64,000 nucleotides of DNA from assembly GCA_043228905.1 (NCBI GenBank), contig JBHGNT010000016.1, positions 9,486,001 to 9,550,000 on the forward strand, written 5' to 3'. The DNA is from Azolla caroliniana (lineage: Eukaryota; Polypodiophyta). Of this stretch, positions 22,456 through 33,068 are shown piece by piece; within the stretch, counting starts at the first letter, position 1, and each line of letters opens with the position of its first letter. The notes beneath the pieces were generated by a model. The model was not told the origin of the DNA and did no database searches. It was given only the letters and a program-made list of their open reading frames with translations. A program made the position numbers and the translations under genes.

Positions 22456-23489
22456 CGTGATATAGCTATACTAGTAATGGTACTTTCTATACCACTTGGG
22501 TGCTCAATTACAGATGGACACAAAGTATCAAAACCATTTTGTTTTAAATCCTGCATCAAGCATGCAAGGTTCTCAGAATGCAACTTTAAGGCTGACAACT
22601 TATTATCTATTTCTTCATGTGCATTCCTGCAAGTATCAAGGTCTCTCATCTGTGAACCTAATTGAGTGCCCATATTGTTCAGCTCTTTCTTCAACTCCTC
22701 TTTCAACACCTCACTTTCTGAATTTTGGATTGTCGATGCAATCCATTCATATGTAGTTTTTATTGAAGAAAATTTCTTTTCTGCCTGTATCTCAGCTGAT
22801 TTAACTGCTTCCAAATCAGCAAGTAGTGCTTGTATTCTTGAGCTCATAGAAGCTATGCAACCGGCCATCATCTGTTCATGCTTTTCAGTCATTGTGGCCC
22901 GTACCTTTGCCTCTAGAACTTGGTGGACAGGTGTTGTAGCTGGAATATCCACATGAGAGGTTCCAGATGACTTCAAGCCAGTGTTGGTACTCGAGGACCC
23001 TTTGTAATGTTCTGACCGGTGACGATTAAAATCTTCCCAATTTACGTCAATGCCACCTTGAACTTCACATGCAAAAGCACGTGCAAAAACAGTACCCACC
23101 TCATTGTTAGTGATTTGATTTGTATCATAAACATGTTCGTATCTCGTCTTCAATAAATTCATGTATTCCCTCTTCAAACCACTTATGTGGAATCCTCGCC
23201 TTGTGTCGGGATGTGCTGACCCCCAGGTTTTTAACAACCACTCTCTCAGCTCTGGATAAACGTCAGGTCGTGCTCGAAGGAAATAATTCCATCCAAGAGG
23301 TGTGTCTCGACTGATGGAGTGGTACATCTTCTTTCTCTGTGTTGATGAATTCATCACCCTTTCTCTTGTGGGTGTCCTTCTTCCTTCCTTCACCGGTGTC
23401 TTCACTTTCTCTTTCATCAATGTCTTCTTTATGGGCGTCCTTCTCGTCATTGTCCTAGTCAACTCAATTCTCAGGGAATGAATATGCAT
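22456..23489 (-). CDS. N-terminal exon: basic region and coiled coil
   Basis: An open 340-codon stretch; the start is at 23489 or, more likely given the basic run, the ATG at 23450 (MTRRTPIKK). The first 60 residues are Lys/Arg/Thr-rich. A middle globular part (GWNYFLRARPDVYPELREWL, then TRRGFHISGLKREYMNLL) follows. Residues about 190-330 form a coiled coil (AELEAVKSAEIQAEKK-like heptads, EELKKELNNMGTQLGSQ). It splices to the RING exon. I do not recognise the globular part. It may be a partner of the transposase. Confidence 0.6.
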
Positions 23490-23509
23490 GTACTAGAAGA
23501 AAACTCAAG

Positions 23510-24080
23510 CAATTACCATCAACACATAGCAAATCATCACATTGCATGTACAAACCATGTCAAACACATAATAACCCTAAATAGTCGGAAAAAAACTCAT
23601 CCATGTCAAACACACAGACAATAAAAACAGACGGATAGGAAAGTCAAAGAAAACGAAAACATTGTAAATCATCATAGCCAACTCCATCACATCGCATGTA
23701 CAAGCCATGTCAAACACACAAAAACCCAAAATAGTCGGAAAAAAACTCATCCATGTCAAACTCACACAAAATAAAACAGATGGACAGGAAACAAGAACAA
23801 AACGAAAACATAGCAACTCATCATAGCCAACTCCATTTACGTTGCATGTACAAACATGTCTAACACACAACCACCTCGATCAAAATATTGTCATACATTT
23901 TTAAAAGAAACATAGAGAAACATAGAGAAAACAAAAACATACCAGTTGGGCATGCAACACATAGACTATGAATAATCAAAACCTAAAAATGGCCATACAC
24001 ATGCAAATAAAAAACAGACAGACAAGAAACATTCAGAAAAAGAAAACATACCAGTTGGGCATGCAACACAGAGAATACCT
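23510..24080 (-). repeat. Upstream repeats of the minus-strand gene
   Basis: Three copies (about 23512, 23655, 23800) of a 140-150 bp unit: TCATCA..GCCAACTCCAT..., TTGCATGTACAAACCATGTC, AAACACACA, CCCTAAATAGTCGG. Then two copies of AACATACCAGTTGGGCATGCAACACA at about 23936 and 24046. Confidence 0.7.
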
Positions 24081-24329
24081 GGAGGTCGTACAACTTGCAG
24101 AGGTACCACACCGTGTTGATTTCGACACCTTGGGAGCACACCAAGCCTTCAAAATCACCTATATGTAAGAGGTTGTTGACGAGGCTGCTGCAGAGGAGAC
24201 AAACGAGCATACACAGAGGAGACAAACGAGCATACACAAGGAAGGAAAATCAACAACACATACAACGAGCAGGGGAAACAAGAACAGAGTTCAGAGATCG
24301 AACCTGGCATAGAGGGGAACACAAGAACA

Positions 24330-24600
24330 ACTACATGGGGAAACAGAGAATCGAAGGTGGAGTGAGAGAGAGAAACAGAAAGAAAGAAAGAAACAGAGCT
24401 TCGAAGGTGGAGTGAGAGAGAGAAAGAGAGAGATAGACCTGTAATAGATATGTCGTCTTTCTTTAACTTTCTGCCACAGTCGGTCTGACAACTTCGAGAC
24501 AGAATCGAGACAGAAGAGAGAGAGAGAGAGAGAGACATACCAACTAACATGTTCGACTACCCATACCAGAGAGAGAGAGAGAGATACTAAGACTGACCAA
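24330..24600. repeat. GA-rich repeats
   Basis: A duplicated TTCGAAGGTGGAGTGAGAGAGAGAAA (about 24350 and 24403) and (GA)n runs near 24515-24535 and 24570-24583. Probably part of the leader or promoter of the minus-strand gene. Confidence 0.6.
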
Positions 24601-24831
24601 CTGTCACAATGGATACCTTCTCCAGGTGTGCTTTCGTACAACTCTACCGAGGAGACTGGGGCAACAATTAATGTATCAAATATGGCCTAGGGACATTTCG
24701 AGTGTGACGTATAATATCTTTGTGCATTCGAGTGTGACGTAATGAATTTTTTTTTTGTTTTTTGAAATTTATTTACAATTTTTAATGTTTATTTTCTTCT
24801 TCAATTTAGTACTAAATTTTTGGCCAAAAGT

Positions 24832-24857
24832 TGGTACACCGTAGCATGCTTCGACCC
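24832..24857 (-). repeat. Right terminal inverted repeat
   Basis: Its reverse complement starts GGGTCGAAGCATGCTACGG and continues TGTACCA. It is followed by the ATCT duplication at 24858-24861. Confidence 0.85.
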
Positions 24858-24861
24858 ATCT

Positions 24862-25209
24862 ATCCTCAATTTTTCCATTTTTCTCGCACTAAACACACCA
24901 CATCACGACAATGAAGGAGAGACAAAGACAACAGAACATAGAAAACTCTATTTCCAAAATAATACTTTATACAAGTCCTTAAAAAGATTAACAAAAGTAC
25001 TTCAATGCTCGTACTGAGCGACATACACTAACTCCCAAAAATATGCTTATGTATTAGGCTAGGATCGTAGGCCTCTAATGGCCTACCGATATCACACTGA
25101 TCTGGTTCCCTCTGATCCGGCTCTCCGTTTTGGACACCGATCTGGCTCTTCGATCCGAACCAGGCCTAGCCGATCGGTCTTCATCCATGTTGAGCTTGTC
25201 CACTCAACA
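24862..25209 (-). repeat. C2 3' LTR, probably incomplete
   Basis: On the minus strand it starts TGTTGAGTGGACAAGCTCAAC at 25209. It shares the GGCCTACGATCC / GTAGGCCATTAGAGGCC-type U3 block and a TATAAAG box (near 24973) with C1 and C4. The lower end is unclear next to the DNA transposon. Confidence 0.65.
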
Positions 25210-25227
25210 CTTCCCGTCAAGCTCAAC
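25189..25227 (-). promoter_or_regulatory. C2 polypurine tract hairpin
   Basis: GTTGAGCTTG (25189-25198) and CAAGCTCAAC (25218-25227) form the same 10-bp inverted repeat as in C1 and C3. The purine tract between them (minus strand GACGGGAAG) is degraded. Confidence 0.7.
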
Positions 25228-26182
25228 TTGAGGTTGGACTGTTGTGTTGGTCTTTTGTTTGTCCCTATCTTCGGCTTTTCTTGGCCTCTTCACGCCTGGC
25301 TCGCGCTCCTCGATCCACCTGGTCCCGCTTTCCACGACTTGTCCGGTTCCACGCACCTCGATTTTCTTGGTTGGCATGTCTGCTCCTTTGCTCCTCTAAC
25401 TCTAGCACTTCTCAACCCATCTACTCCTCCGTGTCGGTGTTGACTTCCGTTGCCTTCTAGTTTGCTTGTCCTTCATGTGATCCGACTCCTCCAAATTGAG
25501 TTGTTCAATCGAAGCGGCCGCCTCCGATTCGTTCTCACTCTTGTTGGAATTGGCTGTCTCCAATTCGTCTTCATTCTTCAAGCCCTTCACCACATTAGAC
25601 CATATCCGGTCTTGGCCTTCATTTTCCGGTTAGCTCTATCTTTCTTGACTCTGCCGTAGTTGCAGACTTCTTCAGTCGACTCGGCTCCCTTTTTCTTGGT
25701 TGCTCCCTCGATTTCGTTCTCATTCCCTTTCACTGCGGCCGTTTCTCTGGTGCATTTACATGTTCTCCTCGTTTTTGTTCCCCCCCTCAAGTGTAGCACG
25801 TCGAGATGTTGTAGCCCAATCACTCGGAAAAGTGATGCAAGTTGTCAAATCTGAATGCCTTGGCGAAGATGTTGAAAACTTGCCGATCGGTTCGAACATA
25901 CTGGAGTTCGACTTCACCGCTCAAGACCCACTCACGCACAAAGTGATAATGCACATCGATGTGCTTTGTGTGAGCATAGAACACGAGGTTCGTGGCCAGG
26001 TGCATGTTGCTGATGTTGTCATAGTAGATCGGGATCGGAGTTGGTACTTTGATCCGTAGGTCTTGAAGCAACCACTGAAGCCATATGGCTTCACACGTCA
26101 CGATGGTTGTTCCTCAGTACTCAGCCTCAGTGCTCGACAGAGCCAATGTCGACTACTTCTTGTTGCTCCACGAAACAACCAT
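25204..26182 (-). pseudogene. C2: copia RNase H and charged tail
   Basis: Minus strand 26182-25820 gives [20 protein letters not shown]-like, [13 protein letters not shown] and a damaged ADIFTK (FNIFAK). It then continues to HLDVLHLRGG and a Lys/Glu-rich tail (ATKKKGAESTEEV, VKKDRANRKMKAK), ending QVELDGKC at the LTR. Frameshifts and stops occur throughout. It is cut at 26183 by the G3a LTR. Confidence 0.8.
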
Positions 26183-26577
26183 GTATTAACTCTTAGGGCC
26201 GGACAATGGCCTAACACAGGGTGTCTACGGAAGACACTTCACCAAAGGGGTGTTACGACAAGAGGATTAGGCTCAACGATTAATCCAACTTAATTAGGTT
26301 ACTTAGCAAGATCGTCCTTAATAATCACACGCGTAAGATATAACAATGAATGCAGAACGACAATTAACACAGAGAGATAAAAGCACTAAGCTTCATTAAC
26401 TATCCGCTCCAAATTACATTGTATCCGGGCCTTTAAATAGGTTTCCAGTTTGTAGTACAAAATGGTGCCATCCGCACCTGTTTAGGATCGGTCTGGATCC
26501 GGAATGGCATACCGATTCCGGTCCGTCCATCCACACTAATAGCTCACTTACAACCATTCCTTAATAATTAAATAACA
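26183..26577 (-). repeat. G3a 3' LTR
   Basis: Begins (plus strand) TGTATTAACTCTTAGGGCC exactly where the C2 RNase H frame stops, and ends TTAAATAACA at 26577. On the minus strand it follows the coiled-coil ORF and the conserved junction motif. The preceding AACCA may be the target duplication; its partner is not in place. Confidence 0.6.
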
Positions 26578-26612
26578 CATGGCACGCCTGTGGGACAGTA
26601 CCTTGTACGTCG
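26578..26612 (-). other. G3a LTR-junction motif, inverted primer-site-like
   Basis: Plus strand CATGGCACGCCTGTGGGACA; minus strand ACTGTCCCACAGGCGTGCCA next to the LTR. No polypurine tract is present. The same sequence abuts the LTR in G3b and G5. On the plus strand it resembles the G4/G5 primer site TTGGCACGCCTGGTG. Confidence 0.7.
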
Positions 26613-29214
26613 AATCCACCATCCGACCCTTGCTATTCTTCGTCCAAAATATCCAGAATGCTTTGTTCGAGAGTCTCCAGTGGTTCATCTGGAATTGGTT
26701 GTTGTTGTTGTTGTTGTGGTTGCTGTTGCTGCTCCATTGATGGGTGCTGCGACTGGTCCGTTGGTGGCTGCTGCGGCTGCTCCTTCGTTTGTTGCTCTGA
26801 CACCGGCGTTACCATCATTGCTCCCTCCGTCGTAGTGGTCTCTGGTTGACTGGTTCCGGCCTGGCCCTCGTCCAGCGACGGTTCCTCATCACTAAGGTTA
26901 ACCGTTGCCGCTTCCCGTGCTTTTTCTTCCCGAACCCGGGACCGCTCGTAGCTCTCAAACTGGATTTGAGCGTCCAACCTATCATCATCTAGCTGAGCTA
27001 CGAGTTGCCAGACCTGCACCAGTTATTCATCCACCAGGACTTGGAAGTCTTCGGCCAGCTTGTCCCGTGTGGCGGTGAAGTCCTCGGAAGTCAACGTGTA
27101 ACAATCATCTCCTTCCTTCCACCGGTTTTCCACGTCTGCCCGTAGCAATTGGAGTTCCGCCGTATTTGGTGCCCACTTTGTCCACCATCTTACGGAGCTT
27201 TCGTCAATCAAGCGTTTTGTTTGATTCAGCCATGCCCGGAGGATGCACTGAATCTGGCCCGTTCCCATCTGTGATTTGATCTCCGCAGCTTGCTGTTCCT
27301 CCTTCAATTGCTTGATGATTTTGACGTTGTCGTCCGCCTGCTCCTTGTAATGCGTCAATTTCCCTTGATATATGCTTTCAATTGTAATTTTTGCAATACC
27401 GTTGACGCTCTCTCCCTTTCTTCCTGCTGCTGCCTCTGGAGCTCCATCCGGACCCTCTTCACCTCGTCCAGCCGTCTTGTATTTTCCGCTCGTTCGTCGG
27501 CGAGCGTCGTCGCGGCCTGATCAACTTCCTGCCAGAGCTCAGCCATCCGTTCCTTATGCTCCGTTTCCAGCCGTTTGTAGTCCTGGTGCAAGTGCTCAAA
27601 ATCATCTGTCTTTTGCTTGAGCCGTACGTTGATCTGTCGACGGGCCCGGTCCTCGCGGTCCTTCTGCTAGCGGAGCTCCTCCTTTAGCCGTTCAATTTCC
27701 GTTTTCGCCGTCTTCCGCAGCTTGTCCTTTTCCTGCAGCACTTTGTCTTTTTCCTCCCTTAGCCGGTCGTAAGCTTGATGGCCTTTTCAGAGGCTCTCCT
27801 CTGCCCGGCGGAGGTTCTCAACAGTCTTCTTTAATTCTGCTTCGGCCGTTGTCTTCAATTCCAGTTCACGGCTCCTTAGCGCTTCGTGTGTGGCAAGTTC
27901 ATCTCTCAATTCCGCAAGCTCCTGGGCTTGCGCCACATCTCTCTCTGGAATGGTTTCCGTTGCCGGGGTCTTATTAGTATGTACAGGTTGGTCTGTTTCT
28001 TTACTCTGTACACTTATCAGAGTCACCGGTGCTTGGATCTATGTTGCCGTTAAGGCCATTTTGGCCATTTCTGCCGTGACCTGATCCAAGTCTTTTTCAA
28101 GGCACCAAATTCTGGACCGGACCATCTCTAGTTGTTCGGTTGTGACGAGCAATCGTTCACTTTGCGCTCTTTCTTCCGCCTCAATATACCCCACTGCTTC
28201 GGCAACCTGTTCGCCTATCCACCAGAGCCACAGGCTACCGGTGCATTGTTGTTGTGCTTGCACGGAGGTTTGACGGATGGGCTCGCTTGTGGGTGGGTGG
28301 TCCCGCCTGATTGCGCCGAGGGACAATTCCGTTTCTGCTCGTGGACCACCCTGTTGTCCTGGTTCCCCTTGCGCTTCTCCTTGGTTGGCCGAGGGAGGCT
28401 GTATTGACCTTTCTGGCTCTGGTGGAACGGGACTTGCCTGTGCTGCCGGTGATGCAGGGGCTTCTGATTCCGGTGCCATGCGCATCGGTTCCGGTTCCTC
28501 CCTTGGCGTGGGAGTCTCAGTATGGGGAGCCGGTGTTCCCTCCGTCTGAGGGTCTGAACGTTTCCCGGCTGCCTCAACGGTCCTTGCCGACGACCGTCGC
28601 TGGAGGTGCTCCGTAGGCTCCTCCTCTATTTCCTCTTCCTGAGTCCCGGCATTGATTTTTGCCGCTAAGGGGTCCGCTTCTCTATTCACTGGTTGGCGGA
28701 GTGTAATCTTTACGGGCCGTACCGGTGTTTCCTCCTGCGCATCCATTGGCCGCTTCCGGTTGGCACGCTCCTTTCCCGCCTGTTCTGGGTCTGCGGCCTT
28801 CCCCTTAGTGGCCTTAGAGGCCAACAACTGTTGTCTTTTGGAAGCAGTCTTTGGGGTGCTATCCGCCACTCTTCCCCGCTTCTTGGGTTGGACGGGCTGG
28901 ATGGGTGGCACAAGCAAGGTGAGCCACTGCGTTACTGCGTGCCATATCTTCCGTCCGTCTCGGCCTTCTTTGCCGTCTTTTCCTCTGACGATCTCGATCG
29001 CCGCACACAAACCGTCTGCGATCAATACCGGCCAATCCACCTTGATCCCTTCATAGGTGGCGATGATCATCCATGCCTGGTTCTGCGGCATGACAGGGGG
29101 TCTAGGGTACACATGGCCGTATTCGTGGAGCACACGGGCAATCTCGTGGAACAGCATATCTCCGCCGCCCTGTGTCCGATTTCCCTTGCTGGCTAGGGAG
29201 TACTCACCAGGCAT
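26600..29214 (-). pseudogene. G3a: long Pro-rich, coiled-coil, polyQ ORF of a gypsy element
   Basis: Starting at ATG 29214, one frame runs to 27355 with two or three stops, then shifts by one to about 26600: roughly 870 codons. An N-terminal globular domain of about 95 residues (MLFHEIARVLHEYG, MIIATYEGIKVDWPVLIADG, IWHAVTQWLTLL) comes first. A basic linker (PKKRGR, KRQQLL) and the motif EETPVRPVK follow. Then come about 150 Pro/Glu-rich residues, some 300 residues of coiled coil (27960-27050), and a polyQ stretch (26690-26750) near the end. It has no enzyme motif. G6 and G3b have homologues; in G3b it lies directly after integrase. A role in the particle is a guess. Confidence 0.7.
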
Positions 29215-29219
29215 GAAAT

Positions 29220-30408
29220 GAAATGAAGATAAACATGGAGGACCTTCTCATAGTCAAAGCACTGCGTGATTATTGGAATCGGCACAATATAGCTCAACCT
29301 TCCAGGTGGCTCTACAGTGGTACTACATAATGTCTGACATGTACCTGAGCTCTCAAGACCTTTGATCTCAGTCGGACAATTGGACGAAGATGACATCCGT
29401 ATCGGCTTTTCATAAGGAGGATTGACACTCCATAGGGGGAACCTCCTGCTTGCTCAAGGATGGAAAGTACACTCGTTGTACCCATTATGTGTCACACTTA
29501 GAGAGGGTGACTTGTTCTTGGTCGACATTCCCGTGTCATCACTTTGGCATGGACGACTGAAACACCTCAACAAGGTTGTCATCACGCATTTATCTAGAGT
29601 TGGATACTTCCCTAAACTCTCCTTCTTTCATCATCAATTTTGTGAGCATTGATAGGACGGCAAACAAATAGTCGCATCACATCCGACATCAGCACCGAGA
29701 GAATTGAGTACCCTCGATTTGGTCCACTTGCACGTCTGTGGTCCTATGCCACATCAGTCACTCGACGGTGCCTTGTATTTCATCAGCTTTATTGACGACT
29801 CGACTCGGACGGTGTGGGCTTATACAATTAAAACTAAGGATCGAGTGTTCTCGATTTTTTTCGATTGGCTCGCTATGGTCGAGAATCAGTCTGGTCAAAA
29901 ACTAAAATGCTTTCAATTTGATAATGCAGGAGAGTTCAAATCTGAAGAATTCCTCTGATTTTGCCAACAACGTGACATACGATGGGAATATAGGGCACCC
30001 CACATTCCGGAGCAGAACGGAATTGCCAAGCAGATGAATTAGACAATTCAAGAAAGGATAGTTTCCATGCTCCAGCACTCTAGACTATCGTGATGGCTTC
30101 TAGGCATAGTCACGATTTACAGTAGTACACATAATCAATATGTCGCATAGTAGGCCTCTAGGACTTCGTATACCTCAAAAACTATGGAACGGTAGCAAGC
30201 CAAATTACGACAAGCTGAGCATTTTCAGGTGTGAGGCCTACGCCGTCATACCTAAAGAAGATTGCTGCGCAAACTTGCACCAAGGTCCAAGAAATGCATT
30301 TTCCTCGGTTATGGACCAGAAGGCGAAATTGGCGAAATGCATTTTCCTCAGTACGTGGCGGAGGTCAGGGTGAGAGAGGAATTGCTCGGCAATCCGATTC
30401 ATGCCCAA
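29220..30408 (+). pseudogene. C5: copia integrase fragment
   Basis: Plus strand. The HHCC finger (SLWHGRLKHLN..., HHQFCEHC) is at about 29530-29650. The core has D in LVHLHVCGP changed to His, D in FQFDNAGEFKSEEF intact, and E in PEQNGIAKQMN. It then runs through KPNYDKLSIFRCEAYAVIP to a broken end near 30400. Frameshifts and stops are many. It belongs to a copia group different from C1-C4. No LTRs were found. Confidence 0.75.
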
Positions 30409-30812
30409 AATGATTGGTTAGCCGTAAAACCCCGATTGTAATCCGAGAAGTTATTATTTAGAAATGCGGTTAAGACACAAACCAGATTTGACCCAAAACT
30501 AGATGTTTATTACGTAATACGGGATAGTGATTACGCGGTGCACAACGGAAAATTACAACAGAAATTATGAGCAGATATTCTACGTTCCTGAGTACTCTAT
30601 TCTAACTAGGGCCTACTCTTCTCTCTTCTGTCCTCTTCCCCTTGTTACATTTCTACTTAACGTTTTATAGTTTGCTTTCCTGCTCTTCACTCGTTTTGGT
30701 TCCATGTTTGATGGTTGCATTATCTTCGCTAACTTCCATCTTACGGTTGCTTACTTAACCTACATCTAGATTCGTTTCATAGCCAAATTACCAATCTATC
30801 CCACAGACAACA
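30409..30812 (-). repeat. G3b 3' LTR
   Basis: Its upper edge is CCCACAGACAACA at 30812, next to the conserved junction motif. The lower edge lies near 30409-30414 (TGATTGGTTAGCC), where the C5 frame ends. A CT-rich tract (30625-30650) fits an R-U5 region. No second copy is in the window. Confidence 0.55.
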
Positions 30813-30845
30813 CTTGGCACGCCCGTGGGACAGTGCCTTTGCACA
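30813..30845 (-). other. G3b LTR-junction motif
   Basis: Plus strand CTTGGCACGCCCGTGGGACA, then GTGCC. On the minus strand it codes GTVPRACQVL across the LTR edge, close to GTVPQACHVL in G3a and GTVPQACQVL in G5. Confidence 0.7.
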
Positions 30846-31616
30846 TCGAACCCACCATAATAAATAAAAAAGATTCGCAAAATTGTTATAATACAGTGAT
30901 TCCTCGGTCAAAATGTCGAAGATGCCTTCGGAGGTCGTGGTGCACAGTTGGTTCCTCCGTCGTAGCCGCCGAGATAGCAGGTTACGACTCATTCTGTGGG
31001 GTCTGCTCGGCCAAGAAATAAAGCTCGTCAGCGATATTTGTCCTCATTGTTGGTAGGGGTGGGGCTTCCTCTTCGTGGTCATGTTGCCATGCCGTTTCTG
31101 TGAAGGCCCTTTTGGTTTTAAGAATCAACAACAATTGGTTGTCATTGAATACCTCAAGGAGGCTTTTGATTCCCGTGGTGTGCATTTTTGCCAAGGCTTG
31201 GAAGTTCTTGGTGAGGTCTTCTTGGACCATTTGTATGCTATTTTCTTCCATTTTATAAAACCCTTGGCCTTCTCTCTTCCGATTTTCGGTGTCAGCCCGT
31301 AAAACCTAGAGTTCAGCTGGTTGAGCCAACCATTCCTTCCAGCCATTGGTGAGAGTTTCTTTGACCTTCAGGTTAAGCTTCTGCCATTGTTTCACCACCA
31401 AGGCGTGGATTCGTTCCTCACGCATGTCGTATTTGGCTTGGAGGTTGATCCTTTCTTTTTTAGCTTCTTCTGCCTCACGCTACAGTTTGACTTTAATGAA
31501 CTCACATGACGTGTTGACGGTGGCGATCTGTGCTGTCTGCGAATTCCTTCAAATACATCTTGCATTGCCTTTCGAGTTCCAACGCTGAGTTCATTTGATG
31601 TTCGTGATGGGAGTCC
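30846..31616 (-). pseudogene. G3b coiled-coil ORF, C-terminal part
   Basis: Minus strand reading from the C3 insertion point downward gives heptad-rich sequence (for example MVQEDLTKNFQALAKMH, ending AEQTPQNES at 30982). It has many frameshifts. Similar wording (VREDLAQDYRALADQH) occurs in G5. AGTCC at 31612-31616 is the C3 target duplication. Confidence 0.6.
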
Positions 31617-31994
31617 TGTTGAGAGACAAGCTCAACATTGGCCGGATCGGTTGGGACCGATCAGTTAGGCCGAGTGCGTAAACCGGGAGGCCGTTAGGAA
31701 AGATATTCCGTGAGGAATATATTTGGGAGTTAGTGTAGAAGCTCTTAAAGAGCATTGAAGTACGGTCAGTACTTCGGTCAGTCCTTCGAGGACTTGTATA
31801 AAAGTGTTCATGGAACACACATATGTATAGAGTAGTGAATCGAGATCTTTTGTTGAATATAGTTCTTGTGTTTTCTCTCTCTCACTCTCTCTGTCTCTCC
31901 CGTGTATACTGTGTAAGCTCAAGCTCTCCATTAAACCTGAGTTTTCTTCCTTCTGTTCGGTCTTCATACTTGCTTTCGCACGTTACTTTTTACA
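31617..31994 (+). repeat. C3 5' LTR
   Basis: TGTTGAGAGACAAGCTCAAC start, TATAAAA at 31797-31803, CT-rich R-U5 (31865-31905), and end TTTTTACA. It lacks 24 bp present near the start of the 3' LTR. Confidence 0.95.
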
Positions 31995-32010
31995 TGGTAT
32001 CAAAGCGCGA
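31995..32010 (+). promoter_or_regulatory. C3 primer-binding site
   Basis: TGGTATCAAAGC directly follows the LTR. It differs at one base from the plant initiator-tRNA-Met complement TGGTATCAGAGC used by many plant LTR elements. Confidence 0.9.
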
Positions 32011-32066
32011 GGGTTGAGAACCTCTCTGCAGCCGACAGAGCTTGACGAAGAAGAACAAGAAGAACG

Positions 32067-33068
32067 ATGGATAGAGGCATGGCGAGCTCGCTTCCAACAG
32101 AGAAGCTTGACAGAACCAACTACGCGTCTTGGTCTTACAAGATGCACCAGTACCTACTCGGGCACGACTACTAGAGTTATGTCGAAGGAACTAATGATGC
32201 GGCACCCGAATCGACACACAGAGACTTTCCGTCATGGGAGCAATCGGCGAGCAGGGTATTATACTACTTCGCGTCGTGTGTGGGCGAACAACTATTGAGC
32301 TATGTTCGGGATGCAAAGACGCCGAAGGGTGCGTGGGAAAATCTGAAGAAGATCTTCACCGCGAGCACCACAGCCAGGAAGCTTCAGCTCCGATAGGAGT
32401 TGAGCAACCTACGACAACGCGACTTGTCGGTGGCGGACTATACCTCGAAGATCAACGATATCTGCAACTCCCTCGCCTCTATAGAGGTGAACATCGAGGA
32501 GAGCGAGATGGTCCAGATCTATCTCGGAGGTTTGGCGTCCAAGTTCGGAGCGTTCCGGATGGCTGTGTGTACCCGGGAGAATACGTCGTCCTTTTTCGAC
32601 TTACAGTCAATGCTCCTGGTAGAGGAGAACCACGCGGGTGCGTCTACAAGCACGCACACCGACAACAGAATGCTATACACGGAGGGAGATAGGCCCCGTG
32701 GACGTGGAGGACGAGGCGAGTCGGCGCGCAATGGAGGCGGCCGACGAGATCAAGGAAGAAGGCACCGAAGTGATGCCGACAGCAACTCCGGACCCTCCGG
32801 AAACAGGGGGAGTCGAAGCGATGAGAACCGGCAAGGGAAGGCCATCGCGGAGTGCTGGTACTGTGGCAAGAAATGCCACAGGGAAAGTGAGTGCTGGAAG
32901 AAGCGCGCTGATTCGGAGAGAACCGGTTCCGGAAACGGCTCCGGACATACCGACAAGGGAAATCGGCAGCGATCACACTACGCCAAAGACTCCGAGAGAG
33001 CCAGAGAAGGGTCTGCCTTCGTGACGAGACACGAAGCAAACTCAATGAAACGGATCACCCGGAGATAG
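32067..33068 (+). pseudogene. C3 gag
   Basis: ATG at 32067, 72 bp after the LTR; frame 0. N-terminal copia gag (LDRTNYASWSYKMHQYLL, then SYVEG), a core with NLRQRDLSVADYTSKINDI and MVQIYLGGL, an Arg/Gly-rich linker, and a zinc knuckle CWYCGKKCHRESEC (CX2CX4HX4C) near 32855-32895. Stops: TAG 32172 (a Trp position, also TAG in C4), TAG 32394 (a Gln position) and TAG 33066. Gag packages the RNA. Without these three changes it would run on into protease. Confidence 0.9.

Larger units (their letters stand above)
12679..24857 (+). mobile_element. 12.2 kb DNA transposon, candidate Sola-like, with transposase and RING-H2 gene
   Basis: Terminal inverted repeats of 26 bp (25 of 26 matching) begin GGGTCGAAGCA. 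ATCT is duplicated at 12675-12678 and 24858-24861. The element carries a three-exon transposase on the plus strand and at least two genes on the minus strand, separated by AGTACT-rich tandem arrays. From memory, Sola elements make 4-bp duplications and have a three-Asp transposase; that and the motif set are why I suggest the family. The transposase has one frameshift and two in-frame TGA codons, so this copy is probably dead but little eroded. Confidence 0.8.

Noticed and set aside
22443-23489. Envelope or structural gene of an integrated virus
   Set aside because: No signal peptide or transmembrane segment, and it lies inside an element with clear inverted ends.
12679-24857. Insertion of the 12.2 kb element into the C2 LTR
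   Set aside because: The right flank is C2 LTR, but the left flank could not be matched to the missing LTR end by eye.
26600-29200. Plus-strand ORFs of 90-180 codons opposite the G3a ORF
   Set aside because: They are the reverse complement of a Pro/Gln-rich and coiled-coil frame and show no domain; shadows.
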